Below, one piece after another: positions 34,117 through 44,750 of a stretch of 64,000 nt of DNA. The notes under the pieces were generated by a model that had not been told where the DNA came from, did no database searches, and saw nothing but the letters and a program-made list of their open reading frames with translations. The translations under genes were made by a program, and so were the position numbers. The stretch lies in contig NZ_RQVK01000008.1 of assembly GCF_003992015.1 (NCBI RefSeq), forward strand, positions 39,981 through 103,980, read 5' to 3'. This DNA is from Veillonella sp. VA137. GTDB taxonomy: Bacteria; Bacillota; Negativicutes; Veillonellales; Veillonellaceae. The stretch's first letter is position 1. Every line of letters begins with the position of its first letter.

Positions 34117-35436
34117 ATGAGTGAAATCGCTAAGCAGGTCCATCCTGTTGACGAAATGTTACCCCTATCTAAGTTGTTTTCCTATGGATTGCAACACGTA
34201 TTGGCTATGTATGCAGGGGCGGTAGCTGTTCCTATCATTCTAGCAAATGCATTAGGCTTACCTACGCAGGATTTAATTCGCCTCATTAATGCTGATTTAT
34301 TTGCCTGTGGTATTGCCACACTGATTCAAACCTTGGGAGTAGGATCTGTGGGTGCACGCATTCCTATGATTCAAGGGGTTACCTTTGCATCAGTAGCACC
34401 TATGATTATTATCGGAACAGAACATGGTTTACCAGCTGTGTATGGCGCTATTATAGTGGCAGGAATATTTACTTTTTTCATCGCCCCTTATTTTAGTCGT
34501 CTTATTCGATTATTTCCGCCGGTGGTAACGGGGACTATCGTTACGATTATTGGCATTAGTTTAATGCCCGTAGCGATTATGTGGATCGCTGGTGTCAATC
34601 CAGAAGATCCGAACTATGCGAGCGCTACTAACTTGTGGCTATCCGGGTTAACCTTACTCATCGTAGTGTTAGTGAATCGATTTGCTAAAGGATTTGTAAG
34701 TAATTTGTCAGTTCTTATTGGGTTATTAGGTGGAACTATGATTGCCTATGCCTTAGGGGAAGTGAATTTTATTGAGGTGAGCCAGTCCGACTGGTTAGGC
34801 TTAGTGACACCACTTGCTTTCGGTATACCTACCTTTGATGTGAGTTCTATCATCGCCATGCTTGTGGTAATGTCTGTTTGTATGGTAGAGACCACAGGAG
34901 ACGCCATTGCCATAGGTGAAATCGTAGATAAAAAAGTGGACAAGAAAACACTAAGTTCTTGTTTACAAGCGGATGGGTTGTCTACTTGTATTGGTGGCGT
35001 TTTAAATAGTTTTCCTTATACGGCATTTGCACAAAACATTGGCTTGATTGCAGTGACTAATGTGAAAAGCCGTTTCGTGGTAGCTACATCTGGTGTGATC
35101 TTAATGGTCTTAGGATTGTTCCCTAAATTGGCTGCCGTGGTAGCATCCATTCCTAGCCCAGTGCTTGGAGGTGCAGGGATTGCTATGTTTGGTATGATTA
35201 TTGCTAGTGGTATCCGTTCATTAGGAAAGGTTGAGTATGAGGATAATCATAACTTAGTGATTGTGGCTTTAAGCATTGGTGTGGCTATGATTCCTATCGG
35301 AGCTCCTCAGTTTTATCATAATTTTCCACCTGCTGCGAAGATTATTTTTGAAAGCGGCATTACCTTTGGCAGCATCTTAGCTGTTGTATTAAACATGGTC
35401 TTTAACGGACTAGGTCATACAGATACAAAAGAATAA
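34117..35436 (+). CDS. NCS2-family uracil/xanthine permease
   Basis: A 439-residue symporter with about 12-14 membrane segments. Family motifs: GLQHVLAMYAGAVAVP near the start, MIQGVTFASVAPM, and the signature VVSVCMVETTGDA-type segment (VMSVCMVETTGDAIAIGEI). The C-terminal NIGLIAVTNVKSRFV and GGAGIAMFGMI are present. These fit xanthine or urate/xanthine permeases (PbuX/UacT) more than uracil permeases. It would feed xpt, found 17 kb away. Confidence 0.88.
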   Translation: MSEIAKQVHPVDEMLPLSKLFSYGLQHVLAMYAGAVAVPIILANALGLPTQDLIRLINADLFACGIATLIQTLGVGSVGARIPMIQGVTFASVAPMIIIGTEHGLPAVYGAIIVAGIFTFFIAPYFSRLIRLFPPVVTGTIVTIIGISLMPVAIMWIAGVNPEDPNYASATNLWLSGLTLLIVVLVNRFAKGFVSNLSVLIGLLGGTMIAYALGEVNFIEVSQSDWLGLVTPLAFGIPTFDVSSIIAMLVVMSVCMVETTGDAIAIGEIVDKKVDKKTLSSCLQADGLSTCIGGVLNSFPYTAFAQNIGLIAVTNVKSRFVVATSGVILMVLGLFPKLAAVVASIPSPVLGGAGIAMFGMIIASGIRSLGKVEYEDNHNLVIVALSIGVAMIPIGAPQFYHNFPPAAKIIFESGITFGSILAVVLNMVFNGLGHTDTKE

Positions 35437-35469
35437 TTGCTTTCACCTGTAAAGGGCTCTGAAAGAATG

Positions 35470-35523
35470 AGCACGTCTCTAAAGAAAATGCGTTGGCTAT
35501 TTCTCAAGATGACGTGCTTTTTA
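35470..35523 (+). terminator. Terminator of the permease gene
   Basis: AGCACGTC / GACGTGCT with an inner AGAAA / TTTCT helix, then TTTTTATT. Confidence 0.75.
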
Positions 35524-35545
35524 TTATAGATTTACTGCGTAAACG

Positions 35546-35554
35546 TGATATAAT
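35546..35554 (+). promoter_or_regulatory. Extended -10 promoter of the MOSC-moaA operon
   Basis: TGATATAAT, perfect -10; about 47 nt before the first ATG. Confidence 0.6.
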
Positions 35555-35600
35555 AAGAACTATATAGGTATTTTTAAATATAATAATCTAAGGAGATATA

Positions 35601-36050
35601 ATGGACGCAAAAATTATTGCTATTTCAATTAGCAGAGCAAAAGGACAAAAGAAAACAAATATCCCTGAAGCGGAGTTAGTAGTCAATCATGGTATTGAAG
35701 GAGATGCTCATGCAGGCCCGTGGCATCGTCAATTGAGCTTGCTTGGTATTGAAAGTATCGAATTAATGCGTAGAAGTGGGGCTGATGTGAACCCTGGAGA
35801 TTTTGCAGAAAATATTACTGTAGAAGGATTGACTTTATTCCAATTACCAGTGGGCACTAAATTAGCCTTAGGTAAAACGATTGTAGAAGTGACTCAAATC
35901 GGTAAAGAGTGCCATCAAGGTTGCGAAATTATGCAACAAGTAGGAAGTTGCATTATGCCTACACAAGGAATTTTTGGCCGAGTTCTAGAAGGCGGAAAGA
36001 TTCAAGTAGGCGATGCAGTTCGTATTGTTGAGGAGCCAGTCAATGCGTGA
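35601..36050 (+). CDS. MOSC domain protein
   Basis: A 149-residue stand-alone MOSC domain, the fold of molybdenum-cofactor sulfurase C-termini. GIEGDAHAGPWHRQLSLLG and GDFAENITVEG are typical; the conserved Cys is in GKECHQGCEI. It probably binds or sulfurates molybdenum cofactor. It overlaps moaA by 8 nt, which supports a Moco role. Confidence 0.88.
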   Translation: MDAKIIAISISRAKGQKKTNIPEAELVVNHGIEGDAHAGPWHRQLSLLGIESIELMRRSGADVNPGDFAENITVEGLTLFQLPVGTKLALGKTIVEVTQIGKECHQGCEIMQQVGSCIMPTQGIFGRVLEGGKIQVGDAVRIVEEPVNA

Positions 36051-37005
36051 TAGCCAAGGGCGTGTTATTGAGTATGCACGTATCTCCTTAACGGAAGCGT
36101 GCAACTTTTGTTGTGCCTATTGTCGTCCTCAGGAGATTACAGAAGCTATGGCGCCTGTGTTGCCTCCAAGCTTTTGGTTGCCTTTGTTAGAGGCGTTGCA
36201 CTTAGGAGGCGTCAAAGCTTTGCGCTTAACAGGGGGAGAGCCCTTATTGTATCCACATCTATATGACTTGTTAGAGCATATACAGGAACGCCAATGGTTT
36301 ACCGATATTTCTATGACTACAAATGGTAGTCTATTAGAAACTCAGGCGAAACGTTTATTTATAGCAGGGGTACAGCGATTAAATATTAGTTTAGATTCTG
36401 TGGAAGAAGAGGGTTTTGCCAAAGCTGTAGGTCGTAATGGACAATTAGCTGGCGTGCTTCGTGGTATAGATGCTGCAAAGACGGCGGGTTTTCAAAATAT
36501 AAAAATCAATACTGTAGTGCAAGCACCATTTTCTGACAAGGAAGTGGAAACCTTGTTGCATTATGGAAAAGAATGGGATGTGGTGTGGCGATTTATTGAA
36601 TATATGCCATTCCAAGGGAAACAAAGTCATGTGCCTACCTTTGGAGAGTGGAAGGCACAGATTGAACGTATTGTGGGATCTGAGTTAATGCCGGTTACAG
36701 ATAGATTGGGATTTGGACCAGCTCAATACTTCCAATTGCCAGATGGACAACGAATTGGCTTTATTTTTCCTTTGTCCAATCAATATTGCTCCTCGTGCAA
36801 TCGCATTCGTTTCACTGCTGATGGCTCACTACGCTTATGTTTGTTACGTGATGACGATCTAGACTTGCGTGGACTTATACAAAATGGCGGAACGCCACAC
36901 ACTATATTGCATTGCATTGAAGAGGCATTACAAGGTCGATATGCGAGTCATGATGGAAATTCCATTGAAAAAGTGGAACGTCCTATGTGGCGTATCGGCG
37001 GTTAG
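36043..37005 (+). CDS. moaA: GTP 3',8-cyclase (molybdenum cofactor synthesis)
   Basis: A 320-residue radical SAM enzyme for the first step of molybdopterin synthesis. N-terminal cluster CNFCCAYC (C-x3-C-x2-C), SAM contacts LRLTGGEPLL and TTNGS, C-terminal cluster CSSCNRIRF..LRLCL (C-x2-C-x13-C) and the essential terminal GG (RIGG). ATG 36043 overlaps the MOSC gene and is preceded by GAGGAG. Other moa/mog genes are not in the window. Confidence 0.94.
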   Translation: MRDSQGRVIEYARISLTEACNFCCAYCRPQEITEAMAPVLPPSFWLPLLEALHLGGVKALRLTGGEPLLYPHLYDLLEHIQERQWFTDISMTTNGSLLETQAKRLFIAGVQRLNISLDSVEEEGFAKAVGRNGQLAGVLRGIDAAKTAGFQNIKINTVVQAPFSDKEVETLLHYGKEWDVVWRFIEYMPFQGKQSHVPTFGEWKAQIERIVGSELMPVTDRLGFGPAQYFQLPDGQRIGFIFPLSNQYCSSCNRIRFTADGSLRLCLLRDDDLDLRGLIQNGGTPHTILHCIEEALQGRYASHDGNSIEKVERPMWRIGG

Positions 37006-37013
37006 GAGTTATG

Positions 37014-38036
37014 ATGAAAGTAGAATCTTTTGGACAACTACAAACAGGCCAAGAGGCTCATGTCTATACAATAGAAAATGATGTACTGCAAGTACAAATT
37101 AGCAATTATGGTGCTACCATTGTCGCTGTCTATGATAAAGTGTTGCAGCGCCATTTAGCATTGGGCTATGATTCTGTACAAGAGTATGAAACAAAGCATG
37201 GACAACTAGGTGCTACTGTAGGGCGTGTGGCGAATCGTATTGCCAATGCTGCCTATACGTGGAATGGTACAGTTCATCAGCTAACAGCTAATAATGGCCC
37301 CAACTTATTACATAGTGGCAAAGGCAATATTGGACATCGTCTATGGGATGTAGTGGAGGAAAATTGTACTGATACAGTGGTACATCTATCGCATTCTATT
37401 ACATCTGAAGAAGATGGATTCCCAGGTGATCTCTATGTAGAAGCGGTGTTTAAATTAGTAGAACAGACGTTAGTAGTCACGTATGCCTACACAACTTCAG
37501 AAGATTCCTTTGTGAATTTGACGAATCATGTATACTTCAATTTACATGGAGAAGGTGACTTATCGAACCATGTATTAGAATTAGGTGCTCAGCAGTATAT
37601 GCCATTTGGAGACCACCAAATCCCGCGATTGGAACCGGCGTCTGTGGATGGAACACCATTTGACTTTAGAAAAGGAATGGATCTTCAAAAAGCGTTGGAG
37701 TATTATGCTGATGATTTAAGTCAATATAAAGGATATGATCATGATTTTCTAACGGCTCCAGTAGAAGGACATAGTACAGAAGATTCTGTTGTGCCTTTTG
37801 CAGTGTTGCAAGGTAAGGATGTGACAGCGGTATTCCATACAGATGCGCCACACTTTCAGGTATATACAGGGAATTGGTTAAACGAAGATGGCCGAGAACG
37901 CCATTATGGCAGTCATGCAGGCATTGCCATTGAGCCACAATTTGTGCCGAATGATATTAATATGAATGGTGAAAGCAAGACTAAAGCAGATGCAGTCTAT
38001 GAAAGAACAATTGCCTATTCATTCTATCATCGATAG
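37014..38036 (+). CDS. galM: Aldose 1-epimerase (galactose mutarotase)
   Basis: A 340-residue beta-sandwich enzyme that interconverts alpha and beta anomers of hexoses. Family motifs: GATVGRVANRIA, NGPNLLHSGKGNIGHRLWD, NLTNHVYFNLHG (catalytic His region) and AIEPQFVPNDIN (catalytic Glu). TAGGAG lies 5 nt before ATG 37014; the adjacent ATG at 37011 is possible. It starts 8 nt after moaA and so is likely cotranscribed, an odd pairing. Confidence 0.9.
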   Translation: MKVESFGQLQTGQEAHVYTIENDVLQVQISNYGATIVAVYDKVLQRHLALGYDSVQEYETKHGQLGATVGRVANRIANAAYTWNGTVHQLTANNGPNLLHSGKGNIGHRLWDVVEENCTDTVVHLSHSITSEEDGFPGDLYVEAVFKLVEQTLVVTYAYTTSEDSFVNLTNHVYFNLHGEGDLSNHVLELGAQQYMPFGDHQIPRLEPASVDGTPFDFRKGMDLQKALEYYADDLSQYKGYDHDFLTAPVEGHSTEDSVVPFAVLQGKDVTAVFHTDAPHFQVYTGNWLNEDGRERHYGSHAGIAIEPQFVPNDINMNGESKTKADAVYERTIAYSFYHR

Positions 38037-38067
38037 GCGTATTTACTAGTAAGGAGACAAGGGTCGA

Positions 38068-39243
38068 ATGAAATCATTTATTTACCATAATCCAACCAAA
38101 ATAGTGTTTGGCAAAGACTGCGTGAAGGAATCACTAACAGCTGAATTAAGTCACTATGGAACACGAGTGCTACTTACCTATGGTGGAGGTAGTATTAAAA
38201 AGAATGGTATTTATCATACGGTAAAAGAAGCCTTACAACAAGCAGGTAAGGAAGTGTTTGAGTTAAGTGGTATTATGTCAAATCCACGAACTACGAAAGT
38301 GCGTGAAGGTATTGCCTTATGCAAAGAACATACTATTGATTTTATTCTAGCCGTCGGTGGTGGTTCTGTTATTGATTGCACTAAATTCATTGCAGGTGGT
38401 GCTACCTTACCAGATACGGTTGACTTTTGGCAAACTTTCTTTTTAGACCATCAGCCTGTGATGGAGGCATTGCCATTTGGTGTAGTATTAACTATGGCAG
38501 CTACTGGCAGTGAAATGAATAATGGTGGTGTTATTACAGATTGGGAAACACAGAAAAAATTAAGCGGTTATGGACCGGCTTTGTTTCCACAATTTTCTAT
38601 GTTAGACCCTACCTATACCTACACGTTACCGAGAGAGCAAGTTGCCTATGGCATCGTAGATATGTTGTCCCATTTATTGGAACAATATGTATCTACACCT
38701 GATGATGATAATTTGACAGATTCTGCCATCGAGGGAATTTTTAAAAATATCGTGCGCAATGGCAGAAAATCCATGGAACACTTAGAAGATTATGAAGCTC
38801 GTTCTAACATTATGTGGGGGGCTACCTTAGCCTTGAATCGTTCCTTAGGATTAGGCAAAGATCAAGACTGGATGACGCATGCCTTAGAGCATGCCCTGTC
38901 AGCTTTTTATGATATTCCTCATGGCGCAGGTCTGGCGATTATGCATCCAGCGTATTTGCGTTGGATTTTGCCCAATGCTACAGCGCGGTTGATGCGTTTT
39001 GCTAAGGAAGTGTGGGGCATTGAACAAGGCACTATGAGTGATACAGACTATGCATTAGCTGGTATCGAAGCCTTAGAAGCATATTTCAAAGAAATAGGGG
39101 TGCCATCTACTTTGGAAGAAGTAGGGATTCCAAAAGAATCCTTATCGGATATTGCTAATAGTTGTGTTCGTTATCCTACAGCATATAGTAATCTTACACC
39201 TAAGGATGCGTTAGCTATCTATGAAAGTGTCTATAAAAAATAG
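38068..39243 (+). CDS. Iron-containing alcohol dehydrogenase (YqhD/BDH type)
   Basis: A 391-residue group III alcohol dehydrogenase, cytoplasmic. Nucleotide motif AVGGGSVIDCTKFIAGG; metal ligands by family pattern in GIVDMLSHLLEQY (D, H), THALEHALSAFYDIPHGAGLAI (H and H). NADPH-dependent butanol/aldehyde reductase of the YqhD type fits best; the aldehyde substrate is unknown. Ribosome site AAGGAGACAAG. Final gene of the MOSC-moaA-galM run. Confidence 0.88.
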   Translation: MKSFIYHNPTKIVFGKDCVKESLTAELSHYGTRVLLTYGGGSIKKNGIYHTVKEALQQAGKEVFELSGIMSNPRTTKVREGIALCKEHTIDFILAVGGGSVIDCTKFIAGGATLPDTVDFWQTFFLDHQPVMEALPFGVVLTMAATGSEMNNGGVITDWETQKKLSGYGPALFPQFSMLDPTYTYTLPREQVAYGIVDMLSHLLEQYVSTPDDDNLTDSAIEGIFKNIVRNGRKSMEHLEDYEARSNIMWGATLALNRSLGLGKDQDWMTHALEHALSAFYDIPHGAGLAIMHPAYLRWILPNATARLMRFAKEVWGIEQGTMSDTDYALAGIEALEAYFKEIGVPSTLEEVGIPKESLSDIANSCVRYPTAYSNLTPKDALAIYESVYKK

Positions 39244-39283
39244 GGTAAACTCCATGTGTGTCGTACAAGTATAGGCTTTCACA

Positions 39284-39312
39284 TTGACATTTACAAGAGA
39301 AGTCAGTATAAT
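39284..39312 (+). promoter_or_regulatory. Perfect-consensus promoter of greA-lysS
   Basis: TTGACA (39284-39289), 17-nt spacer, TATAAT (39307-39312): full sigma-70 consensus. The leader to greA is about 97 nt. Confidence 0.9.
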
Positions 39313-39415
39313 TATAGCTATTGTTAATAAGAAATTTAAGTAACTTTTTCATAAGGGAGGCAGTGTCATGTGGCACTGTTTTCTGTATATGAGGAATAGA
39401 AATGGAGAGACATAC

Positions 39416-39889
39416 ATGGCAGAGGTAAAAGAAACCTTACTTACAGCCGAAGGGTTGAAGAAGCTGGAAGAAGAATTAAATTATTATAAATCTGTACGTC
39501 GAATCGAAGTGGCAGAGCGTATTAAAATTGCTATTTCCTACGGTGATATTTCAGAGAACTCTGAATATGATGATGCGAAAAATGAACAAGCTTTCATCGA
39601 AGGTCACATTATTGAATTGGAAAATAAAATTAATACGGCTAAAATCATTGATGAAAATGTAAAAGGCGATACAGTGACAGTAGGTAGTAAAGTAACTTTG
39701 TTAGACGAAGAGTTTAATGAAGAATTAGACTACACTATTGTAGGTTCTTCTGAAGCAGATCCTTTCAACAATCGTATTTCTAATGAATCCCCTGTAGGCG
39801 TGGCGATTTTAGGAAAAGCGAAAGGTGACAAAGTAGAAGTGAATACACCAGATGGTATGGTGAGTTTCAAAATATTAAGCATTCAATAA
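39416..39889 (+). CDS. greA: Transcription elongation factor GreA
   Basis: A 157-residue factor that rescues backtracked RNA polymerase by stimulating transcript cleavage. N-terminal coiled coil (residues 10-75) with the tip acidic pair in [20 protein letters not shown]-terminal FKBP-like domain (80-157) with [22 protein letters not shown] 39416 lies 7 nt after GGAGAG; an upstream in-frame ATG at 39368 would add a non-conserved 16-residue leader. It is followed 27 nt later by lysS. Confidence 0.95.
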   Translation: MAEVKETLLTAEGLKKLEEELNYYKSVRRIEVAERIKIAISYGDISENSEYDDAKNEQAFIEGHIIELENKINTAKIIDENVKGDTVTVGSKVTLLDEEFNEELDYTIVGSSEADPFNNRISNESPVGVAILGKAKGDKVEVNTPDGMVSFKILSIQ

Positions 39890-39916
39890 GGGTAAAGAAG
39901 TATAAGGAGGCCCCTC

Positions 39917-41437
39917 ATGAGCGAAGAAAAACATGTGCCAGAACAATTGGATTTAAACGATCAAATGTTGGTACGCCGCGAAAAGTTGGCGCAATATGAA
40001 GAGGATAATATCTATCCATTTGGACAACGATTTGTTGTTCAACATAAGGCACTCCAAATTAAGGATGAATTCCGTGATTTTGATGGTCAACCAGTAGTGA
40101 TTGCTGGTCGATTGATGACAATTCGTTCTCATGGTAAAACAGCCTTCGCTAATTTGCGCGATTTATCTGGCGATATTCAAGTATACTTCCGTAAAGATGT
40201 TATGGGAGAAGAGGATTACAAATATGTAAAAATGCTTGATATGGGAGATATTGTAGGTATCGAGGGCCATGTGTTTAAAACACAAAAAGGCGAAATTACA
40301 GTGAAAGTCAACAAATTGACTTTATTGTCTAAATCCCTTCGTCCATTACCAGAAAAATGGCATGGGTTGAAAGATACAGAACTTCGCTATCGCCAACGCT
40401 ATGTGGATTTAATTGTAAATCCAAGCGTTCGTGATACATTTGTAAAACGTACGAAAATCGTAGCGAAAATTAGAGAGTATTTAAACAGCAAGCAATTCAT
40501 GGAAGTAGAAACTCCTATGATGCATGCTATTCCGGGCGGTGCGGCAGCACGCCCATTCATTACGCATCATAATGCCTTAGACATTGATATCTATATGCGT
40601 ATTTCCCCTGAATTATACTTAAAACGTTTGATCGTTGGCGGTTTAGAGCGCGTATATGAAATTAACCGTTCTTTCCGTAATGAAGGCGTATCTATTCGTC
40701 ATAACCCAGAATTTACTATGATGGAATCCTACCAGGCCTATGGTAACTTTGAAGATGCTATTGCATTGACAGAAGGGGTTGTTTCCTACTGTGCACAAGA
40801 AGTACTTGGTACAACAAAAATTAACTACCAAGGCATGGATATTGATTTGACTCCACCATGGAATCGCATCACTATGCAAGAAGGTATTAAACAATACACT
40901 GGGGAAGACTTTGATGCTATTGAAACCTTGAGTGAAGCACGTGCAATTGCAGATCGCTTAAATGTAGAATATGGTGAAGCCGATGGTATTGGTAAAATCA
41001 TGAATTTGTGTTTTGAAGAATATGTAGAAGAAAACTTGATGCAACCAACTGTAGTATATGGACATCCAGTTGAAATTTCCCCACTAGCAAAACAAAATCG
41101 TGAGAAACCATTGACTACAGAACGTTTTGAAATCTTTATTTATGGTCGTGAATTGGCAAATGGCTATTCCGAGTTAAATGACCCAATCGATCAAAAACAA
41201 CGTTTTGAAAATCAATTAAAAGAACGTGAAGCGGGTGATGATGAAGCCCATCGTATGGATGAAGACTTTGTCACAGCTTTGGAATACGGTTTGCCGCCAA
41301 CTGCAGGTTTGGGTATCGGTATCGACCGTCTAGTCATGTTCTTAACGGACTCTGCATCCATTCGTGATGTATTGTTATTCCCTCTCATGAAACCAGAAGC
41401 GGTGAAAGTAGAAGAGGAAGAAACAGCAGAAGAATAA
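39917..41437 (+). CDS. lysS: Lysyl-tRNA synthetase, class II
   Basis: A 506-residue class II synthetase. OB-fold anticodon domain (about 60-145: [19 protein letters not shown]), motif 1 FMEVETPMM, motif 2 [18 protein letters not shown], motif 3 [11 protein letters not shown]. Highly optimised codons. AAGGAGGCCCCTC before the ATG. greA-lysS is a conserved arrangement in Firmicutes. Confidence 0.97.
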   Translation: MSEEKHVPEQLDLNDQMLVRREKLAQYEEDNIYPFGQRFVVQHKALQIKDEFRDFDGQPVVIAGRLMTIRSHGKTAFANLRDLSGDIQVYFRKDVMGEEDYKYVKMLDMGDIVGIEGHVFKTQKGEITVKVNKLTLLSKSLRPLPEKWHGLKDTELRYRQRYVDLIVNPSVRDTFVKRTKIVAKIREYLNSKQFMEVETPMMHAIPGGAAARPFITHHNALDIDIYMRISPELYLKRLIVGGLERVYEINRSFRNEGVSIRHNPEFTMMESYQAYGNFEDAIALTEGVVSYCAQEVLGTTKINYQGMDIDLTPPWNRITMQEGIKQYTGEDFDAIETLSEARAIADRLNVEYGEADGIGKIMNLCFEEYVEENLMQPTVVYGHPVEISPLAKQNREKPLTTERFEIFIYGRELANGYSELNDPIDQKQRFENQLKEREAGDDEAHRMDEDFVTALEYGLPPTAGLGIGIDRLVMFLTDSASIRDVLLFPLMKPEAVKVEEEETAEE

Positions 41438-41477
41438 TATATGTATACGCACAGGATGTTGTGAGGTGCGTAGATGG

Positions 41478-41514
41478 ACAGCGACTAAACAGAAATGAGT
41501 TTGGTCGCTGTTTT
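41478..41514 (+). terminator. Terminator of greA-lysS
   Basis: ACAGCGACTAAAC / GTTTGGTCGCTGT (one G-T) then TTTTG. Confidence 0.85.
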
Positions 41515-41654
41515 GTTATCCTTTCAGAGATGGAGAAAGGGTAAGGGGAAATTGCCCAAGTAAATGCCTATTAAGGTAGAAAAGTAATAGCAAATGTGCT
41601 AATATTAAAGGTAGATTAATTAAGTACTTAAATGAATTCTATGAGGTCATGATT

Positions 41655-42932
41655 ATGTTGGATTTAAAATTTGTCCGTGAGAATATTGAAACGGTACAAG
41701 AAAACTTAGATCGTCGTCATACAACAGGCGACCTAGCTAGCTTTGTGAAGTTCTACGATGAAAGACGCGCTATCATCCAAGAAGTAGAACAATTGAAAGC
41801 AGTGCGTAATGCAGTAACGGCAGAAATCAGCCAATTAAAACGCAATAAAGAAAATGCAGATGATAAAATTGCAGAAATGCAACGTGTAGGTGATGAAATC
41901 GGTGCATTGGATACTAAATTGCGTGACGTGGAAACAGAATTACAACAAGTGGCTTTGATGTTACCTAATATGTGTGATGCTTCTGTACCAGTAGGGGCTG
42001 ATGAAAACGAAAATATCGAACAACGCCGTTGGGGTACGCCTCGCTCTTTTGACTTTGACGTAAAAGCGCATTGGGACCTAGGAGAATCCTTAGGAATTTT
42101 AGATTTTGAAAGAGCTGCTAAAGAAAGTGGTGCTCGTTTCACTATTTACAAAGGGATTGGTGCACGATTAGAACGTGCATTGATTAACTTTATGTTAGAT
42201 ATGCATGGTAGTGCTGGCTTCACAGAGATGATGACGCCTTACATTGTCACTCGTGAAACTTTGACGAATACAGGTCAGTTGCCAAAATTTGCTGAAGATA
42301 TGTATAAAGTGGAAGGGGAAAATTACTTCCTCATTCCGACCGCAGAAGTTACATTGACAAACTATCATGCCAATGAAATTTTGTCAGCTGATGAATTGCC
42401 TAAATATTATACAGCATTTACAGCTTGTTTCCGTGCCGAAGCAGGGTCTGCTGGCCGTGATACACGTGGCTTAATCCGCCAGCATCAATTTAATAAAGTA
42501 GAATTAGTGAAATTTGCAAAACCAGAAGAATCTTTTGCAGAATTAGAAACGTTAACAGCGCAAGCAGAAAGTATTTTGCAAGTGTTAGAATTACCACATC
42601 GTGTTATTACATTGTGCACAGGTGATATGGGATTTGGTTCTGCTAAAACGTACGATATCGAAGTTTGGATGCCAAGCCAAGGGGTATATCGTGAAATTTC
42701 TTCTTGCTCAAACATGACGGATTTTCAAGCACGTCGTGGTAATATTAAATTCCGTCGTGAACAAAAAGGTAAACCAGAATTTGTACATACATTAAATGGA
42801 TCTGGTTTAGCTGTAGGTCGTACAGTGGCTGCGATTTTGGAAAATAATCAAGAAGCAGATGGCTCTGTACGCATTCCAACAGCGCTTCAACCATATATGG
42901 GTGGTTTAACTCATATTCATCCAGAGGCTTAG
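41655..42932 (+). CDS. serS: Seryl-tRNA synthetase
   Basis: A 425-residue class II synthetase. The N-terminal antiparallel coiled coil that binds the long variable arm spans about residues 27-105 ([19 protein letters not shown]). Core motifs [30 protein letters not shown] and [17 protein letters not shown] are present. ATG 41655 has GAGG at a better distance (8 nt) than the ATG at 41649. No T-box is visible in the 140-nt leader. Followed by transaldolase. Confidence 0.96.
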   Translation: MLDLKFVRENIETVQENLDRRHTTGDLASFVKFYDERRAIIQEVEQLKAVRNAVTAEISQLKRNKENADDKIAEMQRVGDEIGALDTKLRDVETELQQVALMLPNMCDASVPVGADENENIEQRRWGTPRSFDFDVKAHWDLGESLGILDFERAAKESGARFTIYKGIGARLERALINFMLDMHGSAGFTEMMTPYIVTRETLTNTGQLPKFAEDMYKVEGENYFLIPTAEVTLTNYHANEILSADELPKYYTAFTACFRAEAGSAGRDTRGLIRQHQFNKVELVKFAKPEESFAELETLTAQAESILQVLELPHRVITLCTGDMGFGSAKTYDIEVWMPSQGVYREISSCSNMTDFQARRGNIKFRREQKGKPEFVHTLNGSGLAVGRTVAAILENNQEADGSVRIPTALQPYMGGLTHIHPEA

Positions 42933-42945
42933 AAAGGAGTCCGCT

Positions 42946-43590
42946 ATGAAATTCTTCATTGATACAGCTAATTTTGATGATATTAAAGCAGCCTATGAAA
43001 TGGGCTTTATTGCAGGGGTAACAACAAACCCGTCTTTAATCGTGAAAGAAAAACGTGACTTACACGAAGTGATTCAACAAATTGCTGATCTTGTAGAGGG
43101 ACCAGTGAGCGCAGAGGTCATTGCTACAACAGCACCAGAAATGGTGAAAGAAGCCCATGAATTAATTAAGTTGGGTGATAATGTAGTGATTAAAGTGCCA
43201 ATGACAGCAGAGGGGTTAAAAGCAGTAGCTGTGCTTTCTAAAGAGGGAATTAAAACGAATGTAACATTAATTTTCTCCGCTAACCAAGCTTTGTTGGCAG
43301 CCCGTGCAGGTGCTACCTATGTAAGCCCTTTCGTTGGTCGAGTAGATGATATTTCTATGGACGGAATCCAATTAATCGAAGATATTGCTGAAATTTTTAT
43401 GATTCATAATATTTCAACAGAAATCATTGCGGCTAGCGTTCGTACGCCTATGCATATGACACAATGTGCCAAAGCAGGTGCACATATTGCTACAGTACCG
43501 TTTAATGTGTTACAACAATCTTTAAAACATCCATTAACAGATGCAGGATTAGAACGTTTTCTAGCGGACTGGGAAGCAGCCAATAAATAG
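42946..43590 (+). CDS. tal: Transaldolase (fructose-6-phosphate aldolase-like, short)
   Basis: A 214-residue single-domain (subfamily 3B) transaldolase; the Schiff-base lysine is K83 in [24 protein letters not shown] and GVTTNPSLI are diagnostic. It moves a three-carbon unit in the non-oxidative pentose phosphate pathway; FSA-type aldolase activity cannot be excluded. 13 nt after serS, behind AAAGGAG. Confidence 0.93.
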   Translation: MKFFIDTANFDDIKAAYEMGFIAGVTTNPSLIVKEKRDLHEVIQQIADLVEGPVSAEVIATTAPEMVKEAHELIKLGDNVVIKVPMTAEGLKAVAVLSKEGIKTNVTLIFSANQALLAARAGATYVSPFVGRVDDISMDGIQLIEDIAEIFMIHNISTEIIAASVRTPMHMTQCAKAGAHIATVPFNVLQQSLKHPLTDAGLERFLADWEAANK

Positions 43591-43613
43591 TAGACACAAG
43601 TGGGAGGGTCAAA

Positions 43614-44576
43614 ATGGATCGCACATTAGCCTTAGAGTTTGTTCGTGTTACAGAAGCAGCGGCATTAAAAAGTGGTCGTTTATGTGGTCGTGGAGCCAAA
43701 GATGCAGCGGATCAATTAGCTGTTGATGGCATGCGACAAACCTTCGATACAGTGCCAATTTCTGGTACTGTTGTGATTGGAGAAGGTGAAATTGATGAAG
43801 CACCAATGTTATATATTGGTGAACGTGTTGGGGCAGGCGGAGAAGAAGTAGATATCGCCGTAGACCCTATTGAAGGCACGAATCTAATTGCAAAAGGTCA
43901 AAATGGTGCCATTGCTGTATTGGCCATTGCACCAAAAGGCGGTTTATTGCATGCTCCAGATATGTATATGGAAAAATTGTGTGTAGGACCACGCGCCAAA
44001 GGTGTAATCGACTTGAATGAATCCATGACTGAAAACTTGCGCCGTGTTGCCGCAAAAATGGAACGTGCTATCGATGATTTAACAGTCGTTATGTTGGATC
44101 GTGAACGTCACCAAGGGTTGATGGATGAATGTCGTGCTGTCGGAGCTCGTATTCGTTTAATTACAGACGGTGATGTAAACCCAGCTATGGAATGTGGTTT
44201 AGAAGGCTCTGGTATTCACATGGTTGTAGGTACTGGTGGAGCTCCAGAAGGGGTACTGGCAGCGGCTGCTTTAAAATGTACAGGTGGGGACATGCAAGCT
44301 CGTTTAAAACCAGCTACAGATGAAGAAATTCGTCGTTGTCATGAAATGGGTATTACTGACCTTAACAAAGTATTGACCATCGATGATTTAGTAAGTGGTG
44401 ATGATGTTATCTTCTCTGCCACAGCCATTACAGAAGGCAATGTATTATCTTCTATTAAATACTTCCCTGGTGGTGCTCGTACTCACTCCGTAGTGATGCG
44501 GTATAAAACGGGAACCGTTCGTTTTGTAGATACTATCCATCGATTGGATAAAAAATTATCTATGAAAGTAAAATAA
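43614..44576 (+). CDS. glpX: Fructose-1,6-bisphosphatase, class II
   Basis: A 320-residue GlpX-type phosphatase for gluconeogenesis. Metal and phosphate motifs: GEGEIDEAPMLYIGE, AVDPIEGTNL, DRERH and GDGDV-like (TDGDVNPAM), then GTGGAPEGVLAAAALKC. Paired with transaldolase, it suits an organism that grows on lactate and must make hexoses. GGGAGGGTCAAA precedes the ATG. Confidence 0.95.
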   Translation: MDRTLALEFVRVTEAAALKSGRLCGRGAKDAADQLAVDGMRQTFDTVPISGTVVIGEGEIDEAPMLYIGERVGAGGEEVDIAVDPIEGTNLIAKGQNGAIAVLAIAPKGGLLHAPDMYMEKLCVGPRAKGVIDLNESMTENLRRVAAKMERAIDDLTVVMLDRERHQGLMDECRAVGARIRLITDGDVNPAMECGLEGSGIHMVVGTGGAPEGVLAAAALKCTGGDMQARLKPATDEEIRRCHEMGITDLNKVLTIDDLVSGDDVIFSATAITEGNVLSSIKYFPGGARTHSVVMRYKTGTVRFVDTIHRLDKKLSMKVK

Positions 44577-44604
44577 ATAGAATACACATAACTGTTATAG
44601 AAAG

Positions 44605-44627
44605 GACCGTCTAAAGGCGGTCTTTTT
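44605..44627 (+). terminator. Terminator of the serS-tal-glpX operon
   Basis: GACCGTC, TAAA loop, GGCGGTC (one G-T), TTTTT. Confidence 0.85.
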
Positions 44628-44628
44628 C

Positions 44629-44657
44629 TTGCGTATAGAGGAAAGATTTAGTATACT
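44629..44657 (+). promoter_or_regulatory. Promoter of murA
   Basis: TTGCGT (44629-44634), 17-nt spacer, TATACT (44652-44657). Confidence 0.6.
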
Positions 44658-44750
44658 AGAGTATGAATGTTTGTCAGTCAAAACATGTTTGAAAGGTGAT
44701 AGGGTATCACCGTTAAACGATAACTATAAATAAGATTAGGAGGAATTCAG

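Noticed and set aside
41515..41654. T-box before serS
   Set aside because: No GGGTGGNACCGCG-like motif and no terminator pair in the leader.
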